Origin: Sphaerosporella brunnea
Taxonomy: Eukaryota; Ascomycota; Pezizomycetes; Pezizales; Pyronemataceae
Direction: 5' to 3'
DNA: 64,000 nucleotides
Assembly: GCA_008704415.1 (NCBI GenBank)
Contig: VXIS01000110.1
Coordinates: 1 to 64,000, forward strand
Shown here: positions 42,890-53,771 of the stretch, piece by piece
Position numbering within the stretch: position 1 is the first letter of the stretch
Layout: every line of letters starts with the position of its first letter
The notes under the pieces: model-generated
The model's database searches: none
What the model was told of the DNA's origin: nothing
The model's input: the letters and a program-made list of their open reading frames with translations, nothing else
Program-made: the position numbers and the translations under genes

Positions 42890-43075
42890 TATTTTTTGTA
42901 CTGTCCTGATCTCCATCGCTATCCTCATCACTGCTAAAATTACTGCCGGCAGCACCATGGTTATCCCCATCCCTATCGCCACAGCCGCAGCCAGCCTCGT
43001 CCCGATTGATTCCGCCTTCGATGTGCTGATCCCTATCACTATCTCTGCGACGATCCGCATTTTTCTCTCCACCGC
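42890..43075 (-). repeat. GAT-hexamer repeat, reverse orientation, copy 8
   Basis: The minus strand has GCGGATCGTCGCAGAGATAG, then GATAGGGATGGGGATAACC and GATAGCGATGGAGATCAGG. It is short and diverged. Confidence 0.5.
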
Positions 43076-43099
43076 CATGGCTAGTGTAGAGGTCGTTAA

Positions 43100-45030
43100 T
43101 GGCATTTGTTGGTGAGTGGGTGGATACGGCAAAGGCCTCGATCGTCGGCATCATCACCTGTCGTGATGGCCATGATCAGGCCGACGGGTACATGGCCGGC
43201 ACCCCTGCGTACGGATTTGCGCCCACACAGGAAAGCGTGCATCCCGGTTCTGCGACCGAATCTGACCACCAAATTTAAACTCCCAATCGCGCCAATACAC
43301 ACCACTGCGTCGGTTCTTTTCCCATTGGGGCTACATGCCTTGCAGCGTCGTAGCACTAGTGTGGGCCCTACCCTCGCCGCTGCCCAAACACTATGTATCT
43401 GTCCTCGTCGGCGGAAGTCGAACTGGCGTGGTACTTGTCCACGTTACGTCCCCAGCGTTTCCGCCCCGGAAGTGCCATACGTGGTGTGATTTCCGACCCA
43501 GAAAGGTTCCGCGGTTGACCGGCCCTGCATGGCCATACTACCATCAGATTGATCAGCATGGTCATGTGCGGATCGTCAGCACTCGGGGCCCGTTCGGAGA
43601 CAGACACAGTTATGCTGCGGATCTTGTGTGTCTGTCTGTGGTCCGCATCTGTGCGGTTGTGCTCATCTGTCCTATTTGTGTTCAGTGGGTTCTCTCAGCT
43701 TCTCTGCAGGGTCAAAAGGTGGGTCTAGCTGCTCGGCGTAAGGAAAACGGCAAACAATGCCATTGCGAACAAACCGGATGTCGCCATTCTATTATTCCCG
43801 CGGTGATGGAGACTCCCGCAATCGATCTCACTAATTACGTCATCGGTGTGAATGATCACACAGGACAGCGCCATACAATCTTTCACTTACATGCCACGTC
43901 AGTCACATTGCTGACCTTCCGCTCTTGCACGGTCTTGCTCCCCCGCGATCTAAATAGAAATGATGCCCGCGACACAGGAGTCGGCCTACAAAATGGTCAA
44001 AAAATGGTTCAATCGCCCAACCATGTGGGCGTGCTTGCCGGAGAGCCACGAACATGAGCCCAGCCGCCTCGCATCGAAAGTTTGCCTCGATTCTGAGCTT
44101 GAGCTCGGTGCGAGCGTTTACTAGAAATAGTGTTCACGTACGGGGTCATCCGAGCCATCTCGTTTCACCACCCCCAGCTTCTGTCGCATCATACCCGATC
44201 TGAACACGCCCACTCCAGAGCCCGCAACGTGCGCTAACCCTACTCCCCACCACATACCGACTCCTCGAGGTCTGATCCCTGACCTATGCACCGCGGGCAT
44301 AATACTTTCATCATGTCAGCAGTCGCCCATGCTGCCAGCGGTGCCGAAATGGATGAGCGACTTGGCCAATGAGCGGCGCTGACAGCTGCTTCGCCAAGCT
44401 ACAGACGACGATGTTTTGCAGACTTTCAACAACAAACTACAGACCACAGGCTGCCATCAACCACCGAGGCCGATGCGGCGATGGCTGCCCTCCGGGCTCC
44501 GATGGGAGGGTGTTGGAACGCGACAGACGTTCAGTCTTGCCGTCATCAATCCGGTTTTCGCCACTCAATGCTATGCTGCCAGCTGGTTCCAACAACCAGC
44601 TCCGTGTGTTCGGAGCTGTGATTGAAGCCGCACAGGAGAGGTTGTGGAACACCGTTGATGCGCTAGTTCACGAGCGTGAGCAGTTGAACCGGCGAGTGGA
44701 ACCGTATGAAATGTGGCAGCATGTAGTTCAACAGTACAGAGCCAGGTACGCGAAGGCACTCTCAAAGAGTCCGAGCTATTCATACCGTTCGCCCATGTCT
44801 ACCCCATGGGCCACGTCAAGGGTGGCCTGTCTGAAATGGGCAGCAACCAAGCGGAGAACGTCCCTGCTACGCCTCATCCGCAATGGTTCCAAGATTCCGC
44901 TACACTTGACTTTGCATCTCATACCAGCAGCCGGTGTAACCATTCTCTTCGTTGAGGAATATGAGACCGTAGCAAAGGGTTAGCACACAACGCGCACCGC
45001 TCTTCAGACTGTAGGACGAGACGCGTGACG
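43100..45030. other. Unassigned stretch with long frames
   Basis: 43335-44057 (+) is a 240-codon frame rich in Cys, Val and His without a recognised domain. 44369-44983 (+) is open for 204 codons with a helical core (GAVIEAAQERLWNTVDALVH, EREQLNRRVEPYEMWQHVVQ). The latter could be a scrap of a coiled-coil gene. The evidence does not allow a functional call. Confidence 0.25.
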
Positions 45031-45126
45031 TTCACTGGTGAATGGGTTGTCTAAAGAAGAAAGGAAGGACGCTCTATCTACCCCTGACCTCTTATCCACC
45101 TCCCACCTTGACCGCGGACCTAACGC

Positions 45127-45702
45127 TCATCGCGTAACCCCTACACAGACAACCGCCTCTCCACCGTCTGGAAGCACCTCGCGTTTGAACCGCTGCTGCT
45201 CAGCGATGATGGAGTACAAATTGTCTACACCCCGCGAGAGCTCGGCCAACATGCGGTCACACTCTTTCACTTTTCGGCACCCCCGGAACCAAACGTGCGG
45301 ACTTCGCAACAAATCGCCAAGTCCGGCTGCGGTCGTCTCCGCTCAGGTCCAAATTCGACGTGAAAATGGGGCTCAGCCTGCGCTAGAGAGAGGTAGGGTA
45401 TCAGCAGCGGCTAATTTTCATCGTGCAGATGACCCACCAACGGATAGCGGACGTCTAGGATTTCGTCCAGTTTGCCTATGGATCGCAGAATGAACTTGAT
45501 TGTTACTGCAACTAGGTCCGCGTTGGCGCAGAAAGCCTGCCGGATGGCTGGCTAGTGGGGCTGTCAGCAGGTCTTGAAGGTTCGCAGCAACGAGCTTCGC
45601 GTCCGCTGCGCTTACCCCGCTCGCCTCGCGAACGCGGCTGAGCACTCGCTGAACCTTCAGCGTGAGAGCGCCCTTCTCAGAAACCCCGGTGACGGTGACC
45701 AT
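45127..45702 (-). pseudogene. Family E gene, copy 1 (broken)
   Basis: The minus strand reads VSEKGALTLKVQRVLSRVRE, ADAKLVAANLQDLL, then in another frame KFILRSIGKLDEILDVRYPL, a stop, PLLIPYLSLAQAEPHFHVEF, then RKVKECDRMLAELSRGVDNL, YSIIAEQQRFKREVL. It aligns from end to end with 46480-45830. Helical throughout and ending in a coiled coil. Function unknown. Confidence 0.55.
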
Positions 45703-45829
45703 TGCCAGATCAGATCATCTTTTTGGCAGCTCCGTGGCTTGAAGTCGGGATTTTGACGACAGTAGACGGGTTCATGTGGTGGGGAGGAGGTTGGGTTCAG
45801 GTTAACCCTGAGCCATAGCAGCGAGAAGC

Positions 45830-46480
45830 CACTCCTCAAAGCCACCCATGCTGACACAACGGCCTCTCGCAACTCTTCACGATTGAGTCGACGTTGTTCA
45901 ATGACAATCGATCGCAAATTCTCGACACGAGGAGAGAGTTCCGCCAACATTCTGTCGGATTCTTTGACATTGCGTGATCCTCGGAACGAGATGTACGGAC
46001 TTGGAAAAAATGCAGCAAGAGTGTATCGCGGTCTTGGCTGGCTCGGACCCATGTCGACGTGCATATTGGGCTCTGGCTGTGGTACAAAGGGGCAGTGTAT
46101 TAGCAGCGGCTCATCTGGATTGTTCAGGTGACTAACAACGGGATATATGTCGTTCAAGATGTGATCCAGTTTGCGGATCAAACGCAGCCGGAACTTGACC
46201 GCTTTGCCGGCGAGGCGGGTATTTGCCCAAAAAGCACTCAGGATCGCGGGTTAGTGAGGTTGCCACGCAGTCGGATTGTCGAGAGTGCCTGCAACACGCT
46301 TTGCTTCAGCCACCTCCAGGCCGCTGGTCACGAGAACGCCCCTGAGGGCCCGCGGGACCGTGAGCTTGAGTGTGTCGCGCTCGGAAACGAGCCGTCTGTG
46401 TTTTTAGCAACGTTGTGGCGAGTCATGGCGATTTTCAATATGGTTGTCATGTTCATCGAACGGTGAGGAGGTTGTTGTGG
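45830..46480 (-). pseudogene. Family E gene, copy 2 (one stop, 5' frame break)
   Basis: From about 46380 the minus frame reads RLVSERDTLKLTVPRALRGV, LVTSGLEVAEAKRVAGTLDN, one stop, FWANTRLAGKAVKFRLRLIR, KLDHILNDIYPVVSHLNNPD, EPLLIHCPFVPQPEPNMHVD, SRNVKESDRMLAELSPRVEN, LRSIVIEQRRLNREEL. The start region (MNMTTILKIAMTRHNVAKN, about 46456) is in another frame. Tandem to copy 1. I recognise no family. Confidence 0.55.
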
Positions 46481-46569
46481 AGTTGTTGGAAGAAGAAGGG
46501 AGGTCTGGCTATGGTTTTGTGCGTCCGGGGCATCATCGACGCGTGCACGGCACCCTTTTTTGATCATCT

Positions 46570-47180
46570 TGTTTCTTGTTCCCTTTGCTGCCAGGTGCCT
46601 TTTCGGGCCGTAATTATGTTGTTATTTGACTTTTGCCGCGTGCGCCTGATATCGTTCTAGTGAAGCGAAGGTGTGCATAACTGCGCGCCAACCCCCCGGG
46701 ATCACGGTGGAGTTCTCCCGTCGATTTAGTATTGGTGGGAGCAATCATGTTCTCAGGCGGCGTTTCGCACTTACGGTAGCCTCCGCCAGATCCGCTCACC
46801 CTTGCGTCGAATAGTCACCACCTATCAATGGTGTGTCTGTTTGTTTTCTTTCCTGTGGTCGATCTGTTTTCTTGTGGCACGGTTCCTTTTGTCTCTTAGG
46901 GTTCAGTGTATCTGCACGACTCCCCGCTGCGGAGGATAGAGTAGAGGTGGAAACATCGATTTGTTGCCACCGCAGCTGGCTAAACCTACCGTACTATACG
47001 CCACACACCCCCGCTACGGGGTTTACTCTCATGATACAGGACCCCTAAGAGTGGCTAGACAAGCGTCCTGGATTTCGCTATAGAGCCAGCGTATATATAG
47101 TTTTATATCTACCTAGGTGGTCGGGCGCTTGTCAATGTTTTGAAAATAGCAACAGTGAAGATGAGGCTCATGGATAAACG
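46570..47180. other. Unassigned spacer
   Basis: T-rich patches only; no gene supported. Confidence 0.25.
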
Positions 47181-47426
47181 GGAACAGGAGGGGAATCGTG
47201 ACAACGCGTGGATGGTGATCGGGGAGGCACGAGTGTGGGGATTGGGAGGGAGGCCAGATGGATCCGCGATCCGTATGGCCACGGCATGTGAGATGTAGGG
47301 CTACGGGATGGGGATGGGGATAGGCGCAGGATGCGGCATGGGATGGGGGATGGCTAGGAGACGAGGATGGGGATGAGGATCAGCGCCCGAACAGGGCAAG
47401 GCTGCACTGTGGCAGTGGGGAGAGGC

Positions 47427-47665
47427 GATGACTGGGTGATGAGGATGGGAATGAGGATGAACATGGGGTCATAGCAAGGATGCGCCTGGGGATTGAGGAT
47501 GACTGGGTGATCAGGATTGGGATGAGGACGAGCATGGGGACAGAGCCTGGCCGCGTGATGGCGATTGGGGATGACTCGGTGATCAGGATCGGGATGAGGA
47601 TGAGCATGGGGACAGGGCCAGGATGCGTGATGGGGAATGGGGATGACTGGGCGATCAGGGATGAG
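47427..47665 (+). repeat. Minisatellite, 72-bp unit, 3.3 copies
   Basis: Units start GATGACTGGG or GATGACTCGG at 47427, 47498, 47570 and 47642 (71, 72 and 72 bp apart), each holding GGGATGAGGA and GAGCATGGGGACAG-like blocks. GATGGGGATG-rich flanking DNA from about 47190 looks like older copies. Confidence 0.8.
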
Positions 47666-47849
47666 AATGAGGACCGTGATAGAAGCCGCCTCGTTGCAAT
47701 CTCTAATTCAGGCTGGCTGTCTTAAGAGGAGAGCCTAGAGTTCGAAGCCTCGCAAGCCGGTTCAGCCCCGCTGTACACATGCGAGTGATTCATAGTGAAG
47801 CAGATGTGCGACACCTGATGAAGCCAGTGGCTGTGGCCCCCAGGTTTTT

Positions 47850-48400
47850 TGGAGGGGTGCTGTGCGCGCGTCGGTGATGCCCCGGACGCACAAAACCGTA
47901 GCCAGACTGCCGGCTGCTCCCTTCTTGCTCCAACATCTCCACAACAACCTCCTCACCTTTCGATGAACGTGACGACCATATGCAAAGTCGGCACGGCTAG
48001 CCACAACGTTGCTAAAAACATGCTCGCCTACGAAAATGACCACAGACGGCTCATTTCCGTGCGCGACACACTCAAGCTCCGGACGCACGAAACCGTAGCC
48101 AGACTGCCGGCTGCTCCCTTCTGCTTCCTCCAACAACTCCACCACAACCTGCTCCCCGCCGAATGGACCCGGACACCATCATAAAACTCGCTACTTCGGG
48201 CCACGCCACGCTGCCGTCCAAAAGATGGGCTCATGCTACAAAGATCACCAACGGCTAGTTTCAGAGAAGGACACGCTGAAGCTGAAGGCTCAGCGAGCCC
48301 TCAAGGGCGTTCTGGAGACGAGCGGGCGGAGCACAGCGGACGCGAAGCTCGTTACCGCGAACCTTGAAGACCCACAGCTCTATGTGCTAGCCCTCGGGCT
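47850..48400 (+). pseudogene. Family E gene, copies 3 and 4 (5' parts)
   Basis: At 47962 MNVTTICKVGTASHNVAKNM, LAYENDHRRLISVRDTLKL is an intact 5' part. It then runs into a second leader (GAAACCGTAGCCAGACTGCC is present near 47902 and 48090). At 48164 MDPDTIIKLATSGHATLPSK begins a further copy. A frame change near 48210 leads to QRLVSEKDTLKLKAQRALKG, VLETSGRSTADAKLVTANLE and a stop. Both are 3'-truncated. The duplicated leader shows that the promoter-side DNA was copied with the gene. Confidence 0.55.
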
Positions 48401-48419
48401 GAGTTTTTTTCAGATAAAG

Positions 48420-49490
48420 TGCTCCCATCCACCGATCCTGCTTTCTCCCCAACAACAACTGGATCGACCTCACCTCGCCGACAACACAAATCTAATCTCA
48501 TCAACCACCATCCTTTCCATCACGACGAGCAGGAGGCAAGCTACACACACTCCCCGGCATCAACCCACGCATTCAATCATTTCGAACTACATCCATATTG
48601 CAACGGATAGTATGTATCCTCCGCATACTCGATCAGCGATCTTATCTAACCCCCAGAAAAGAAGAACATGCCACCCAAACTGAGCCCCAAACGCAATTGC
48701 AACGATGCGAGGCACGTCCAGCGCACCGAAATTCTGTTGTATCAGTACATAATGCACGTGTGTTGTATCCCAAGAACCGCTGGGACTTCAAAACTGGCGG
48801 TTACAACATTCAAATGCACGACACTCGGAACGGCCAGAGCTTCTCCGATCCATTGCCAACAAAATCAGATTGTACGAGATATATCCTGAGCTCTACAGTG
48901 ATGCACTATTAAAGCGGTGCACGGGGCGACGGGTCGGGGCGCGGGCGGGCGGGGCGTGACGAGGTGGGCCGGGGTAGGACAAGGTGCGCCGGGGCAGGAC
49001 GGGGCGCACCGGGGAGCGCCGGTGTGACGAGGGTTGCGCGGGCTCATGGGCGTGTGACGGGGTATCGCCGCGGCGGGGTGTATGCGGAGCATCGCGGTGG
49101 CCGGGGTTCCGACGGGGTGTCCGAGTTGTCGACGGGGCGGCCGGGGCGCGGCGGGGTGGATCGGGTTACGTCGAGGCGGTCGCCCCCCCCGTCGCGCCCT
49201 GTGCCCCGTCTCGATGGCCTCGATCGATATAACCAGCAGAACCGCCAAGCCTCCTGGTTCCAAAACTTACCACCGCCTCTGGATGTGGCAACGAGAATCG
49301 AGTCAACCGTAGCCTGGGACCGGCGGGCCCCTGTGAGTGCGGCCCCGCCACCTCCTGCCCCTCCTCCGCCGCCCCAGCGAGTTGCTCCTGCACGCAGTGT
49401 GTTGTTCTGCCCAGACCAACATCTAAAACGCTTGCAAACCTCTGTCGGTTCCCTGCCAAAACACGTCACTTGCAGCGTACGTTGAAGTTT
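48420..49490 (+). pseudogene. Broken paralog of the 53772 gene, with insertion
   Basis: The leader (48420-48660) and the first 230 bp after ATG 48668 (MPPKLSPKRNCNDARHVQRT) align with 53500-54000, with a frameshift. The leader intron GTATGT..TCTAAC..AAAG is present at about 48609-48657. After TATATCCTGAGCTCTACAG the match stops. It resumes after the GC-rich element at GATATAACCAGCAGAACCGC and continues through the Pro-rich linker to about 49490. Confidence 0.7.
48917..49213 (+). mobile_element. GC-rich inverted-end element, copy 2, ~297 bp
   Basis: It starts GTGCACGGGGCGACGGGTCG and aligns along its length with the reverse complement of 19710-19999 (shared GTGACGGG, CGCGGCGGGGTGTAT-like and GTGCCCCGTC blocks). 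The right end is shortened. It splits the gene copy at 48668-49490. Confidence 0.6.
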
Positions 49491-50470
49491 TGAGCAAAGC
49501 GGAATCCTGCATGATTCCCGTCTTAAAAATAAACGCCAAATTTTCATCTAGAATCCCCAAATTCCGTTGCCCACTCTCCGATCTTTAAATACAGACGTTC
49601 GCGTAGACTTCCCCATTCCCATATGCATTCGTGATCTCCTGTCTGCTCTGCAAAAACATTTTCATCCAACCTCATCAGCGCTGACTCCCAGTCCGAGATA
49701 GTCCGGAACCATCTTGCGGAGTGCGTTCAGTGGATAATACCAGTTCCGGAGTGCGTAAATCTCCTATCTGCCCCAAACATACTCAATCGGCATCATCTTC
49801 ACCATCCCCCTCGCCACTCTCACATGGCTGTTGACCACACCCGTGTCCCCTACTACGCTGATGGCCACCTTGGAAGCGGTAGCGGCATGCATGACTGTTG
49901 AGTGAGTAACAGCACCCGATGGGATTTTGCAGGCGTAAAAAAGCTGCCCGTCTATCGCTTGGACGGCGTGGCGTCGACCGGCAGGGGCCTCACCAGTTTC
50001 ACAACCATTCCTCGGCTTTGCTTCTAAAGTCAGACTGATGCACCGCATGCCTCTGTCCTCTAACCTGTACTAGGTTTCATACACGCCATGCAAACGATGT
50101 GTTGGCATTGATACATTGGGAAACGCAGTGGGGCATGGATAGAGACGGCGGTGGCGGAGTGGCGATGCGGAGTAACAGTTGCGAGTGGTACTGCGGGATG
50201 ATTTTACAATGAGACGTCAGTCTGGCGGTCCGCATGTGTGGACTGTGAGGAACCTCGTTCTGGCGTATACCGTGTTTGCATCCAGATTACCAATGTGTGG
50301 AGCGAAACCAAACCAGACGCAACGTCCTCGCTGAAGAGTAGTTCATAGTAACTCAATTCCTCTTTCGCTTGTGAGAATTACGTTTCATATGTGCCTGCTC
50401 AGATATCAAATCCCACCGGAATATACAGGAGTGAGCTGTTGGCAACAATCAAGGGTCTGCGAGGTCGCGG
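49491..50470. other. Unassigned stretch
   Basis: The minus ORF 50048-49764 (94 codons, IPSGAVTHSTVMHAATASKV, AISVVGDTGVVNSHVRVARG) has protein-like composition but no recognised domain. The rest is empty. Confidence 0.25.
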
Positions 50471-50473
50471 AAG

Positions 50474-51290
50474 GTGGCCATGCCGATCTGTGGTGCGTTG
50501 TTTAGAGCCGCCGATGTTTCCCTACGAATCAATGTTGATATAACAAACAAAGGCCGCGCCACCGCCACCATCAACGTGACATACTCTTACACAATGCCAA
50601 CAAACACCTCGGCCACCCTCTGCATCCCGAATTGTCAACACCATCCCGAGACCTCAATGGCTTGGACATCATGCACCCACTCGCGCACACAATCGCGACA
50701 ACACCATCAGTCGTGGCACCTACATCCAGCAACGCGCTCGTTCCCTTTGACTACATGTCTCCAGACCACCAGCCGCAACGGGCTGCGATTCATCGCCCGC
50801 TACACCTTCCCTAACGAGCTCTGGATCCTGTGCCGTGCCTGCTGACGTTCCCCTGTTCTCGATCCCCCCTGAGATTGACGGCATGCCCCCCGTCACACAT
50901 GTGGCCGCATATAGCCTGCCTGCCTCCGCTCCTGTCGTCGTCTGTATCCCGTTGAAAGAAACCTTGGGCAGCCTTCTACAAATCCACCCTACCGGGCGTC
51001 GTTCCTCTCTTTGATGGACACTGCACGCGTGAAACGAACACCGCGTTCGTCACCACACCCTCAGATGTTGAACATTCCTGGACCCACTTGCGCGTGGTGG
51101 GCGACATCAAGTTCAACCACGTCATATCCAACCGCGATTTGACCATATTGCAATTGGCAAATCATTGGGGGGAGGGGGGGCAGGTATTCGTGAACCATCA
51201 ATGGCCTCGCTCGGTGTTGTGCATCACGCTGTGCGGCTGCAACTTCCGCGTCTGCCACATTAACTGGGGTCGAACGGAGGTCACCTGAGC
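50474..51290 (+). other. Protein-like frames, unassigned
   Basis: Overlapping frames (50632 MSTPSRDLNGLDIMHPLAHT; around 50850 ADVPLFSIPPEIDGMPPVTH, VAAYSLPASAPVVVCIPLKE; 51088 MRVVGDIKFNHVISNRDLTI) could be parts of one decayed gene. They do not join in one frame and match no family I know. Confidence 0.2.
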
Positions 51291-51299
51291 GCTGGATCG

Positions 51300-52199
51300 A
51301 TCCAGAAATGCGCATTCGAGAACCAGAGCAGGCGCTGGTGCTTTAGGGGGGGGGGTGCTCGTCGCGCAGTCACTGATCGACTTGTCAGCTCTGTCATACT
51401 GGTGACAAAACTGGCCAGAAACCACGCTGGGAGTGGAACAGCGATGAGCTAGACACTCAGAAGGTTACTGGCGCAGTGGTAATTCTACACGACAAAACGT
51501 AAGCTGCCAGAGCAGATGCATCTCACATTAAGTGAGATACCGATGCGCTGTGAGGTCGGTACGCTTGTAGGCACCGGGCGCAATCCGGTGAGTCCCGTGC
51601 AATTTCCCCTCCGCCATCGGTGACATCGGCAGCGAAATGGAACGCTCGCCGGTGGCGGGTGCACAGATGCTGTGATCTCAAGATAGCCTGGTCCGAGGAT
51701 CCGTGGAATCGTTTCAAGAGACCTATAAGGGGCCCAATGGCTAGCTGCAGTGGCTCCACTGTTCCCAGGACAATCCTAGGGGGTAATACACCTACATACC
51801 AGACACCGCGGTGACCGCCCGACGAGGCAGCATTCCTATACCGTAGGCTCTGGAGTTCAACCATATATCGTATATGATGCGTGCGCGGCAGCAACGAGGA
51901 GGGACATGAGACTGCGCGGCGACATGTCCCACGTGGTGTATTTTATGAGGTAGGCCTGCGGAGCCGCACCGAAGGCCGACGGGCCTCAATGGGTGAACTC
52001 TGACGCCGACGTAACCCCGATTGCGGGAGGCGGCAACTGCGGAACGATGAAACACGTATCCGGGTGACGATGCGCAACCTCATGAGAGCAATATCGCTAT
52101 GCCAGTGCTAAAACTGACCCCACGAAGCTGGTGGAGTCGTTTACGCTATGGACATGTTAGAGATTAGAGTCACATCTGATGGCAGAAGCCTCTTCCTGG
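51300..52199. other. Unassigned stretch
   Basis: Nothing recognised. Confidence 0.25.
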
Positions 52200-52620
52200 C
52201 TGTCAGGTGCCTGCGCGTATTGGGGTGGGGATAGCGGCGGCTGTGGCGACGGGCGTAGGGACAGTGGCGCTGGTGGCGGTGGAGACGGGGAAGGTCGTAC
52301 TGACGGCAATGGTTATACTGACGGCGAGCGTCATGGGGATAGCGATATCGCTACGGATGGTACTCGTACTGCTGATGGGTATGTCAATCGCACTTGGAAT
52401 GGGGACGCCGCATAGCGATGGTGATGATCATCTTCATTGCGACAGTGATGTTATTCGGGATCTGGATAGCGAGGTGCTGGTGATAGGCATAGTGATGGCG
52501 ATGGTGGTGGACATAGGTTTAGGGATAGTGGTGGCGATGGGGATATGGCTGCCGATATAGGTGGTGATGGGGATCGTCATCGCGATAGAAATTCAAGGTG
52601 CGGTGGGTGGATATTGCAGT
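52200..52620 (+). repeat. GAT-hexamer interspersed repeat, copy 9
   Basis: GGATAGCGGCGGCTGTGG, then GATAGCGATATCGCTACGG and GATGGGGATCGTCATCGCG show the same hexamer phasing as the other copies. Confidence 0.6.
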
Positions 52621-52948
52621 CCGTGTTGTCTAGAGGACCGGGGCAATAAACTTAGCAACAAGACCCTCGGAGGCCCAGGGAGAACAGTGGAAAACCCTCT
52701 GAGGTCTGGATGAAATGTAATACGGTTCTATTGAAGCCGTCGAGCCTGTTGTTTCTCAGTTTATGCGATGTACAAGATGTGATGAATCGCATTCCCGCGC
52801 CGCTGCACCCGCACTCACTCTGCTTTCATCTCTGAATCAGCATTCTTACCACAGCGTGGCTTGCTGCTGCATGTAGGTAAAGCGCTATTTGTGTCCCCTA
52901 GGTGTGCGTGGCAAAGCATGGCTAACACGTAGGGCTGTGGACATTCTT
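52621..52948. other. Unassigned spacer
   Basis: Nothing recognised. Confidence 0.25.
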
Positions 52949-52955
52949 TAAAATA

Positions 52956-53480
52956 ACGGTAATTATGCAGGATACCCCCCGCGAGGGGCGTATTTTGTGG
53001 ATTGACCCCACAGGTTTCTTATTATGCAGCATACCCCCCACTAAAATTATGTGGGCTTTTTTTAAGCGAGCATATTGGAAACAAGAGATGTTGATTTTTT
53101 AACCGAAAGAAGGAACTAACTACTGAGCAAGCAGAACGGCAGAAAACACAGCTACGTAAGATGATTGCGGAGGCCGGCGGGCCTGATCCTCCGGTAGGAG
53201 CTTGAGCCAGACCGGCGGCGGAGCTTGAGCAAGAACACCGGCGAAAGCAAGACCACCGGCGAAGCCTGAGTAAGACCGGCGGTGAAGCCTGAGCAAGACC
53301 GCCCCCGACCAGAAATGGAAACAACCAACAGAGCACCCTATGGCTTGACCGAGTGATACACTATGCTCGCCTAAAAAAAACCCACATACTTTTAGTCAGG
53401 GGTATGCTGCATAATACGAAACTTGTAGGGTCAAACCACAAAATACGCCCCTTGCGGGGGGTATCCTGCATAATAGCCGT
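52956..53480. mobile_element. TIR element with ~120-bp inverted ends, 525 bp
   Basis: The two ends are inverted repeats over about 120 bp with roughly 90% identity; each end contains TATTATGCAG-type motifs twice in front of ATACCCC. TAAAATA flanks both sides (52949-52955 and 53481-53487), a 7-bp direct repeat, though a TA duplication cannot be excluded. The middle has three or four copies of a 22-bp motif around GACCGGCGG and GCCTGAGCAA (53206-53305). It has no transposase. Its end sequence resembles the element at 2497-3258. Confidence 0.85.
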
Positions 53481-53487
53481 TAAAATA

Positions 53488-53771
53488 AAGTGCGACCCAT
53501 CCAGCAACCCTCCATTTTGCCCAACAACTACCTGATCAACCTCGCCTCGACTAGTCTGTAGAAGCTCTTCAGCCACCATCCTCCACCATATCACGACGAG
53601 TAGTAAGCAGCCATCACATCCGCCCCCCATATCTCAGCTAACCCAGCATCAGCGAGTAAGAGTCAACGCTCACCAACTTCAGCGTTTCGAACTATATCGC
53701 AACGGATAGTAAGCATCCTCCGCATTCTCCATCAGCGATCTCATCTAACACACATAAAAAAGGTCAATAAT
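53488..53771 (+). promoter_or_regulatory. Leader and leader intron of the 53772 gene
   Basis: An intron fits 53709-53762 (GTAAGC donor, ATCTAAC branch, AAAAAG acceptor), ending nine bases before the ATG. The equivalent intron with a GTATGT donor lies before the paralog at 48668. The TIR element ends only about 230 bp upstream of the intron. Confidence 0.5.

Noticed and set aside
43335..44057. A 240-codon plus-strand ORF as a gene
   Set aside because: It has no domain, odd composition and overlapping open frames; chance is not excluded.
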